From CAYQZD01 sp964421875 (GTDB lineage: Bacteria; Electryoneota; Tariuqbacteria; Tariuqbacterales; Tariuqbacteraceae), in NCBI GenBank assembly GCA_964421875.1, contig CAYQZD010000148.1:1-8118 (forward strand): a DNA stretch of 8,118 nucleotides, written 5' to 3'. Each line of letters opens with the position of its first letter. The stretch's first letter is position 1. Positions 1 through 5,370 of this stretch are shown here, in pieces. A program made the position numbers and the translations under genes. The notes beneath the pieces were generated by a model, which made no database searches, had not been told where the DNA came from, and saw nothing but the letters and a program-made list of their open reading frames with translations.

Positions 1-24
1 AGTTTACCGTTGGAAGGATGTATG

Positions 25-50
25 CGTTCCCACGCGGGAGCGTGGGAACG
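25..50. repeat. Perfect 11-bp inverted repeat (GTTCCCACGC-type hairpin)
   Basis: CGTTCCCACGC (25-35), a GGGA loop (36-39) and GCGTGGGAACG (40-50) form a perfect 11-bp stem. No T-tract follows on the + strand, so it is not a classical terminator in that direction. Similar GTTCCCACGC palindromes are, from memory, common as dispersed intergenic repeats in many bacterial genomes. I read it as a REP-like element, not a site specific to kbl. Nothing upstream of it can be assigned because the window starts here. Confidence 0.75.
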
Positions 51-60
51 AGGGGAAAAT

Positions 61-87
61 GTCGGCTTTGAATAATCCGACCTACAA
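61..87. repeat. Short imperfect palindrome with CCTACAA tail
   Basis: GTCGG (61-65) and CCGAC (77-81) flank an AT-rich centre, and CTACAA follows directly. The right half (AATCCGACCTACAA, 74-87) closely matches AATCCGTCCTACGG at 7957-7970. The overall plan (G-rich arm, AT-rich centre, C-rich arm, CCTAC tail) recurs at 8023-8046. This suggests one member of a small dispersed intergenic repeat family. The family assignment is inference from three copies in one window. Confidence 0.45.
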
Positions 88-105
88 CTTATTGATTATT
101 AATGA

Positions 106-138
106 TTTCTGGATTCCCGCTTTCGCGGGAATGACAAA
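106..138. repeat. ATTCCCGC/GCGGGAAT dispersed repeat (dRS3-like)
   Basis: ATTCCCGC (113-120), a TTTC loop and GCGGGAAT (125-132) form a perfect 8-bp stem, flanked by TTTCTGG on the left and GACAAA on the right. This matches the widespread intergenic repeat whose core resembles the dRS3 element of Neisseria. Its reverse-strand translation gives the familiar spurious peptide HSRESGNP, so the short reverse ORF across it is not a gene. No function is evident here. It may be a mobile hairpin or recombination target. Confidence 0.75.
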
Positions 139-189
139 TTCGGGGTAATCTCGGACATAGTGCGGGGACTCTGCGACACGATAGATAGA

Positions 190-220
190 TTGATGGCGGA
201 ATGAGATTTCGCCTTATAAA
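190..220 (+). promoter_or_regulatory. Possible kbl promoter with inverted repeat in the spacer
   Basis: TTGATG (190-195) and TTATAA (214-219) are spaced by 18 bp and could be -35 and -10 boxes about 70 bp before the kbl start. Between them lies GGCGGAAT (195-202), GAG, ATTTCGCC (206-213), an 8-bp inverted repeat with one G-T mismatch. It is placed where a repressor or activator would contact RNA polymerase. The -35 match is only moderate, and another promoter could lie upstream of the window. Confidence 0.3.
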
Positions 221-285
221 CAGACAAGTCCGTAAAAAAAGTTTAACGGAATAATAAACATTCAAACTCAAGGAGTAGATGCGTA

Positions 286-1494
286 ATGTACGGAAAAATC
301 AAGGAAGACCTTACCAAGGAACTGGCGGAAATCAAGCAAGCCGGTCTTTGGAAGGCGGAGCGGATAATTGCCTCGGAGCAGGGGGCTGAAATCACCACCG
401 CCGATGGAAAGCATGTATTGAACTTCTGCGCCAACAACTATTTGGGGCTGTCGGGCGCGCCCTGGCTGCGGGAAGCGGCGATGAAGACGCTGGAGCAGTG
501 GGGTTACGGGATGAGTTCGGTGCGGTTCATCTGCGGCACGCAGGAGATTCACAAGGAATTGGAGCGCAAGGTATCGGACTTTTTAGGCACCGAGGACACG
601 ATATTGTACGCCGCCTGTTTCGACGCTAACGGCGGGGTGTTCGAGCCGTTTATGGGCAAGGACTGCGCTATCATCACCGACGCGCTGAACCACGCTTCGG
701 TTATCGACGGCATCCGGCTATGCAAGGCGCAGCGTTTCATCGCCAAGCACAACGATATGGCGGAATTGGAGAAGATACTGTCCAGCGAAGAAGCTCAAGC
801 CGCGAAGTACCGCTTATACGCCACTGACGGGGTGTTTTCGATGGACGGCGATATCGCCAAATTAGACCAGGTTTGCGACCTTTGCGACAAATACGACTGC
901 CTGGTGTTAGTGGACGACAGCCATTCCACCGGCTTTATGGGCAAGACGGGCCGGGGCACTCACGAATACCGGGGGGTGATGGGCCGGGTGGATTTGATTA
1001 CCACCACCTTCGGGAAGGCTTTAGGGGGCGCTTCCGGGGGCTGCACTTCGGGGCGGAAAGAGATGATAGAGTATCTGCGGCAGAAATCGCGTCCCTATCT
1101 GTTCTCCAACACGCTGGCGCCGTCGGTGGTGGGCGCCACCATCGCGGTGTTCGACAAACTGTCGGAGACTACGGAACTGCGGGACAAGCTGGAACGCAAT
1201 ACCAAGTATTTCCGGGAGAAAATGACCGCCGCCGGATTCGACATCATCCCCGGCGACCATCCGATTGTCCCCATTATGTTCGGTAAGTTCGAAAACGACG
1301 CGGTACTGGCGAACCAGTTCGCGGACAACCTGCTAAAGGAGGGTATCTATGTGATAGGATTCAGCTATCCGGTGGTGCCCAGGGGGCAGGCGCGGATTCG
1401 GGTTCAGGTTTCGGCCGGGCACGATATGCCGCATCTGGACAAAGCCATCGCCGCCTTCACCAAGGTGGGGAAGGAATTGAAGGTGATTAAATAG
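286..1494 (+). CDS. kbl: 2-amino-3-ketobutyrate CoA ligase (glycine C-acetyltransferase)
   Basis: This PLP enzyme cleaves 2-amino-3-oxobutyrate with CoA to glycine and acetyl-CoA, the second step of threonine degradation through threonine dehydrogenase, in the cytoplasm. The 402-residue length fits the family (about 398 in E. coli). Visible landmarks of alpha-oxoamine synthases are NNYLGL near residue 50, H136 in LNHASVIDG (ring-stacking histidine), D210 and H213 in DDSHSTGF, and the Schiff-base lysine K244 in TTFGKALGG. The C-terminal half ends with the usual RIRVQVSAGH segment. The start is supported by AAGGAG at 270-275, 10 nt before ATG. It stands alone between its own leader and a strong terminator. 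The usual partner tdh is not in the window. Related paralogues (KAS III-like serine palmitoyltransferase, 8-amino-7-oxononanoate synthase) are less likely, because overall similarity to Kbl is clear throughout. Confidence 0.95.
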   Translation: MYGKIKEDLTKELAEIKQAGLWKAERIIASEQGAEITTADGKHVLNFCANNYLGLSGAPWLREAAMKTLEQWGYGMSSVRFICGTQEIHKELERKVSDFLGTEDTILYAACFDANGGVFEPFMGKDCAIITDALNHASVIDGIRLCKAQRFIAKHNDMAELEKILSSEEAQAAKYRLYATDGVFSMDGDIAKLDQVCDLCDKYDCLVLVDDSHSTGFMGKTGRGTHEYRGVMGRVDLITTTFGKALGGASGGCTSGRKEMIEYLRQKSRPYLFSNTLAPSVVGATIAVFDKLSETTELRDKLERNTKYFREKMTAAGFDIIPGDHPIVPIMFGKFENDAVLANQFADNLLKEGIYVIGFSYPVVPRGQARIRVQVSAGHDMPHLDKAIAAFTKVGKELKVIK

Positions 1495-1561
1495 CTGCAA
1501 ACTCTTAGCTGCAAGATGCTAGTTGCTAGTTGCATGATGCGAGGTGCGAGGTGCGAGAAAT
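1492..1561. repeat. Degenerate heptanucleotide tandem array starting in the kbl stop codon
   Basis: Ten consecutive 7-bp units run without any indel: TAGCTGC, AAACTCT, TAGCTGC, AAGATGC, TAGTTGC, TAGTTGC, ATGATGC, GAGGTGC, GAGGTGC, GAGAAAT. Most end in TGC, and two pairs of neighbours are identical. The TAG stop of kbl (1492-1494) is the first three bases of unit one. The array ends at the base of the terminator stem. The pattern resembles the short tandemly repeated heptamers described in cyanobacteria, but the sequence is different. Confidence 0.75.
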
Positions 1562-1591
1562 AAGGCGGGTTGAATGACCCGCCTTTTTTTT
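1562..1591 (+). terminator. Intrinsic terminator of kbl
   Basis: AAGGCGGGT (1562-1570), a six-base TGAATG loop and ACCCGCCTT (1577-1585) make a perfect 9-bp GC-rich stem. It runs into an unbroken T8 tract (1584-1591). It lies 68 bp after the kbl stop and directly before the next promoter, so kbl and the downstream secreted gene should be separate transcripts. Confidence 0.92.
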
Positions 1592-1592
1592 A

Positions 1593-1621
1593 TTGACATT
1601 TATCTTTCCCCGGCTTATATT
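1593..1621 (+). promoter_or_regulatory. Strong sigma-70-type promoter
   Basis: TTGACA (1593-1598) is a perfect -35 consensus. TATATT (1616-1621) is a good -10 at the optimal 17-bp spacing, and the AT-rich run continues to 1626. Transcription would start near 1628, giving a leader of about 44 nt before the ATG at 1672. The -35 begins two bases after the kbl terminator T-tract, a compact terminator-promoter junction. Confidence 0.85.
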
Positions 1622-1636
1622 ATATAGAGCGCGATT

Positions 1637-1666
1637 CCTCCGACAAAATAAAACAAACAACGGAGG
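1637..1666 (+). promoter_or_regulatory. Leader hairpin that can sequester the Shine-Dalgarno
   Basis: CCTCCG (1637-1642) is the exact reverse complement of CGGAGG (1661-1666), which contains the Shine-Dalgarno for the ATG at 1672 (5-nt spacing). The 18-nt loop between them is almost pure A and C, so it should be unstructured and favour closure. The upstream arm also equals an anti-Shine-Dalgarno sequence. It could act as a thermosensor-like or protein-responsive translation switch. The complementarity is seen directly; regulation is inferred. Confidence 0.5.
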
Positions 1667-1671
1667 CTGAA

Positions 1672-1872
1672 ATGCGTTTCCTTCCGATATTCGCCTTTCT
1701 GATTATTACTCCGATTACGGCGTTTGCTCAAACCATCGTTCCCGGCGGGTATGTGTCCGGTAATTGGCCTGCGTCAGGCTCGCCTTACCAGGTTCAGGGT
1801 GAAATTATTATCGACCGGAGAACCGCTTTAATGGTCGGTCGCTATTATCAATCAATAATACTGTTATATTAG
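1672..1872 (+). pseudogene. Orphan 5' fragment of a secreted beta-helix-type protein
   Basis: The 66-residue ORF has a strong promoter and a GGAGG ribosome site. It starts with a clear Sec signal peptide (residues 1-19, cut after AFA), so its 5' end looks genuine. The next 35 or so residues (IVPGGYVSGNWPASGSPYQVQGEI and on) resemble the opening of secreted right-handed beta-helix proteins of FCB-type bacteria, which normally continue with a hydrophobic PGV-type strand and several hundred residues of repeats. Here the resemblance stops near codon 56 (about 1838), base composition turns AT-rich, and a TAG follows. Neither of the other frames restores the family sequence downstream, so it is a truncation, not a simple frameshift. 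It could still be expressed as a small secreted peptide or serve as a leader ORF for the gene 23 bp downstream. Confidence 0.6.
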
Positions 1873-1895
1873 TTCATAAATAGTCAATAATTAGA

Positions 1896-4094
1896 ATGAA
1901 GTCTGATATGAAAAATAATCTTAAATATCAATTATTATTACTGTTTACACTTAGTACTGTGAGATTATATGCGGTTGATAGTCTGAATGTGTCCAGGTTG
2001 AGCTTTTCATACGGATTTTGGTTTAGTGCGCATGACATATGCGCGGCGCCGGACAGAATATATATCGCTTCCCGGAATACTGGGATGCGCGTTGTCAATG
2101 TCTCCGACCCCTGCAATCCTTTTGAGGAATCGGTTTATTATCCGCCGGATTATTTCGTATGGGATGTGGAAGCAATAGACTCCATCGCCTATGTGGCTTG
2201 CGGTAATGATGAAGGTATGCGGGTGGTCGATGTCAGCGATCCGACTTATCTCGTAGAATTGGGATTTTGTCCGACAGGAGGACGTTTATTGACCTATTCG
2301 GAAGGTTTTATCTACGCCGTCAACAATTACGAAGGTCAGAAAAAGCTGCATGTAATCGATGTCGTAAATCCTGCTTCACCGATAGAGGTCGCTTCCTGCT
2401 CTCTTGCCGCTCGGGGAATAGATATCGCAGTGGACAGTAATCGATTAGTAATTGCGGCAGGTGAATATGGAATAATAACTGTGGATATATCTTCACCGTT
2501 GAATCCTGTTTGTGCGGGAAGGTATAACACTTCGCAGGATGCGATTAGTTTAGCTATCAAAGATAATTATGCTATAGTGATGGATTCGCCTGCTTATTAT
2601 ATGAATCCCGGTTATATTCTTGTGGTCGATATTACCGACCTTACCAATCCGTCGCTTTCGCTGTCTTTACCCTATTATCTCACCAACGATGTCGCTTTAC
2701 AGGGAAATTACGCTTTTGTAACTACTTTCGAACCTACCAGGTTAAAGGTTCTGGATATTACAGATCCACCACACGCATTCGAATTAAGCTCTATGTGGTT
2801 ATCAAATGCCCATTGTATTGATGCCTTCGGAGAATTTGCTTATATCGGATACTCGGTCTGGACAGGCGGGAATGGTCATGTAAAAATTATCGATATATCA
2901 CCTCCACAGATTCCGGTGGAGATATGCGATTACTCTGTCGAGGGTTATTTAAAATGCTCAGCGGTCATCGGAAATTATGTATATCTGGCTGACAATACTG
3001 TGGGTATGAGAATTGTCAATATTTCCGATCCGGCAAATCCTGTGGAAGAAGGTATATTTGAATCACCGGCAATATATGGGTACGGCGCGACAGGAATGGA
3101 TGTCTGGGATAATTATGTTTTCCTTGCCTGCGGATATGAAGGCTTAAGAATAATTAATGTTACGGAGCCACAGAACCCTCATTACGCTTGGACCTATGAT
3201 ACAACTGGTTATTGTGTGAAGGATGTTTGGATTGAAGGGGATGCGGCTTATGTTATAGGCACGGGAGGTCTGACCGCATATCAAATTTCGAATCCTTCAA
3301 GTCCTTCAGTTCTTGGAAACTATAATATATTGGGAGATAGAGTGTGGGTCTATGGAAGATACGCGTTTGTAGGTTATGGCCGAGAATATGACGTTTATAT
3401 TGTAGATATAAGCGACCCTTCAAATATGACTCAATTAGGATATTACCACGGTCATGGAGTAATATATGCGGTGACCGCAACTGGCGATTATATGTACTGT
3501 TCAGATAATGACTTAACTGTGATTATTGACATTTCCGACCCTTCGAATCCCATATATGTGAACTCAGTTTATGGTTCAAGAGTTAGCGACGCTGTTTTAT
3601 ATGAGAATCTGCTTGTATTGGCGAGAAATTGGACTAAGGGTATACAATTATTTGACATAAGTGATCCAATAAATCCGGTTGAAGTGGGATATTATGAAGA
3701 TACGGCTGGCGACCCAAGTGGGTTATCAGTGTCTAATTCAATTGCCTATATGGCGGAAGGTTGTTTTCTCGGAATCTACGATTTCTCAGCCTGCACATCA
3801 GTGGATTATGATAAAAGGAAAGAAATCCCCACTCGCTTCTGCCTCCATTCACCCGCGCCCAACCCCTTCAATCCCACCTCGTTCCTCCGCTTCGACCTGC
3901 CGAAGTCCTGCGAAGTAACGCTTACGGTTTACGACATCGCCGGGCGGGAAGCGGCGGTGCTGGCGGATGGCTACTACACCGCCGGGACGCATCGGGCGGT
4001 GTGGGAGGCTTCGGGGAGGGCGAGCGGAGTGTATTTGGCGCGGCTGGAGGCGGGGGCGTATAGTGAGACGGTGAAGTTGTTGTTGGTGAAGTGA
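1896..4094 (+). CDS. Secreted LVIVD-repeat beta-propeller protein with type IX-like sorting domain
   Basis: Residues 5-26 form a Sec signal peptide (K-rich start, LLLLF core, cleavage after LYA), so the protein leaves the cytoplasm. Residues about 60-630 contain 14 LVIVD-type repeats, each with a core like VDISDP or VNVSDP followed by NP(V/F)E. They occur near residues 71, 115, 157, 199, 247, 289, 335, 378, 423, 466, 507, 548, 589 and 631, a period of about 43 residues. Fourteen blades fit two seven-bladed propellers. Residues about 646-732 are a C-terminal sorting domain of the type IX/FlgD-like class (PAPNPFNP, VYDIAGREAAVL, GVYLARL, KLLLVK). Likely role: surface or secreted binding scaffold; ligand unknown. 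The body is low in GC (44 of 120 bases at 2461-2580), while the tail is GC-rich (158 of 240 at 3841-4080). No clear Shine-Dalgarno precedes either M1 (1896) or M5 (1908). M5 would give the more compact signal peptide. Confidence 0.88.
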   Translation: MKSDMKNNLKYQLLLLFTLSTVRLYAVDSLNVSRLSFSYGFWFSAHDICAAPDRIYIASRNTGMRVVNVSDPCNPFEESVYYPPDYFVWDVEAIDSIAYVACGNDEGMRVVDVSDPTYLVELGFCPTGGRLLTYSEGFIYAVNNYEGQKKLHVIDVVNPASPIEVASCSLAARGIDIAVDSNRLVIAAGEYGIITVDISSPLNPVCAGRYNTSQDAISLAIKDNYAIVMDSPAYYMNPGYILVVDITDLTNPSLSLSLPYYLTNDVALQGNYAFVTTFEPTRLKVLDITDPPHAFELSSMWLSNAHCIDAFGEFAYIGYSVWTGGNGHVKIIDISPPQIPVEICDYSVEGYLKCSAVIGNYVYLADNTVGMRIVNISDPANPVEEGIFESPAIYGYGATGMDVWDNYVFLACGYEGLRIINVTEPQNPHYAWTYDTTGYCVKDVWIEGDAAYVIGTGGLTAYQISNPSSPSVLGNYNILGDRVWVYGRYAFVGYGREYDVYIVDISDPSNMTQLGYYHGHGVIYAVTATGDYMYCSDNDLTVIIDISDPSNPIYVNSVYGSRVSDAVLYENLLVLARNWTKGIQLFDISDPINPVEVGYYEDTAGDPSGLSVSNSIAYMAEGCFLGIYDFSACTSVDYDKRKEIPTRFCLHSPAPNPFNPTSFLRFDLPKSCEVTLTVYDIAGREAAVLADGYYTAGTHRAVWEASGRASGVYLARLEAGAYSETVKLLLVK

Positions 4095-4098
4095 GTCC

Positions 4099-4147
4099 GG
4101 TTACTGGTTACCAGTTACCAGTTACCGGCCGCCAGTTACCGGTTTAG
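4099..4147. repeat. Degenerate heptanucleotide tandem array between convergent genes
   Basis: Seven in-register 7-bp units: GGTTACT, GGTTACC, AGTTACC, AGTTACC, GGCCGCC, AGTTACC, GGTTTAG. The last unit contains the complement of the TAA stop of the reverse-strand oxidoreductase (4144-4146). The array begins 4 bp after the propeller gene stop. ACTGG (4103-4107) and CCAGT (4111-4115) can pair around a TTA loop on either strand, and GGT/ACC extends this past a mismatch. The array could therefore slow polymerase in both directions, but there is no T-tract, so I do not call a terminator. Confidence 0.7.
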
Positions 4148-5370
4148 CCGCCGGGGAAGCGGCGGTACCCCCTTAAATCTATAGTCCTCCCCACCCGCGC
4201 CCAGGAATATCCCGCTTCGGCGGGCAATATTCCTTTTCGATAGCATTCCATTAAAGCTTCGTCCAATCCTTCCACCCACCATCTTTTCTCCTTTTCATCG
4301 CGGCAACGTAACGAAAGGGGAAACTTAATGATTTCTCCCACTGACTCCTGGATACCGTTCACGCAAAGGACCTGGGGGCGGGCGGCTTCCGGTCCGCAGT
4401 GGATTGGGGCGGCGGGATGCTTCACCTTTTCCACCGCCCGGAAGAGTTTGAGGAACTGGTCGTCATCATCCGGGGAACCGTATTTATTTACTTCGCCAGC
4501 GGGGAATTCGGCGGTGATTTCTTGATGCGAACCGCCGTATGAAACCACCGCCTTCTCGAAATCCAGCTCGAAGCGGGGGTCGATTTGCTGTTCCCCAGCG
4601 TGAGAGGCGAAGAAGAGGATTTCCGCGCCGTTTTCGGTGCGAATCCGGCTGGCTACCGTGTCGTAGTTTTCGATGGGATTGACGCGGTAAGTTTCCGCTG
4701 AAATTTCTGCCGGTAAAACGCTGAGATGGGGCTGTTCACCCAAGAGGTAGAGCAGGTTGTGAAGGAAGTGCGCCATCGCGTTGCCGGCGGGGCTGTCGAG
4801 TATCCAGCGCCCGTTGTCGGCTTTAATCCGCCCCGCCCAGTCATTGCGCTGATAGTAATCGTCCCCTCGGGGCCAGAGGCAGATAGTCTTCAGGCGGCGG
4901 GATTTTCCGAATACTCCGGCGATTATATCCCGCTTCAGCGCTTGGATGGCGCGGGAATAGCTCCATTGGTAGCCGACCATCACCCACCTTCCGGTTTCAT
5001 CGCGGGTGCGAAGGAGGGCGTCAGCGTCCTGGATTGTCGCCGCCAGGGGCTTGTCGCAGAGGACGCAGCTTCCGGATTGAAGGGCAACGATGGACTGGGG
5101 CGCATGGTAATGGAGGGGAGAGGCGATGACCGCGAGGTCTGCAGAACCGCCCGAGGCGTAGAAATCCTCGATACGGGGGAAAAGCGGGATACTCCGGCGC
5201 TGGAGTTCGGGGTAGATGGGGGATTTTTCCGGTGCGGGGTCGATTGCGCCGCACAATTCGACTTCACCGGGGGGAAATTTCTCCAGAAGTGTCCGCAGAT
5301 AATAATACCCGTATCCTCCGATACCGACAATTAACACGGTGACCGGGGCGGTTTTTCCCTTATCAGTCAT
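4144..5370 (-). CDS. Gfo/Idh/MocA family NAD(P)-dependent oxidoreductase
   Basis: This is a cytoplasmic oxidoreductase-type protein of 408 residues. Residues 10-125 form a Rossmann fold: GIGGYG (16-21) is the dinucleotide-binding glycine motif after a beta strand, D44 ends the second strand, and CDKP (105-108) takes the place of the family's usual EKP. The second domain carries LDSPAGNAMAHFLHN (191-205), where H201 or H204 occupies the place of the catalytic histidine. Family members oxidise or reduce sugars, inositols and sugar acids, and a few are NAD-dependent glycosidases; the substrate here cannot be read from sequence. The start codon overlaps the GH38 stop (ATGACTGA), pointing to translational coupling and a shared job, probably processing a product or relative of the mannoside released by GH38. 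No signal peptide is present. No transcription terminator is evident after its stop. Confidence 0.88.
   Translation of the reverse strand: MTDKGKTAPVTVLIVGIGGYGYYYLRTLLEKFPPGEVELCGAIDPAPEKSPIYPELQRRSIPLFPRIEDFYASGGSADLAVIASPLHYHAPQSIVALQSGSCVLCDKPLAATIQDADALLRTRDETGRWVMVGYQWSYSRAIQALKRDIIAGVFGKSRRLKTICLWPRGDDYYQRNDWAGRIKADNGRWILDSPAGNAMAHFLHNLLYLLGEQPHLSVLPAEISAETYRVNPIENYDTVASRIRTENGAEILFFASHAGEQQIDPRFELDFEKAVVSYGGSHQEITAEFPAGEVNKYGSPDDDDQFLKLFRAVEKVKHPAAPIHCGPEAARPQVLCVNGIQESVGEIIKFPLSLRCRDEKEKRWWVEGLDEALMECYRKGILPAEAGYSWARVGRTIDLRGYRRFPGG

Noticed and set aside
89..271. Reverse-strand 60-codon ORF
   Set aside because: It contains the HSRESGNP peptide typical of translated dispersed repeats, overlaps palindromes and the kbl leader, and shows no protein family signal.
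873..1286. 137-codon + strand ORF inside kbl
   Set aside because: It is an out-of-frame shadow of the well-supported kbl reading frame, with arginine- and glycine-rich composition typical of GC-rich shadows.
1492..1561. CRISPR-like array
   Set aside because: Units are only 7 bp with no spacers, and no cas genes are in the window.
4148..4165. CCGCC...GGCGG hairpin as a terminator for the propeller gene
   Set aside because: There is no T-tract after it, and it lies within the last codons of the oxidoreductase, where the bases encode the protein.
4726..5334. 202-codon + strand ORF antisense to the oxidoreductase
   Set aside because: The opposite strand carries clear Gfo/Idh motifs throughout. 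The antisense ORF has no ribosome site or recognisable domain, and long antisense ORFs are expected in GC-rich genes.
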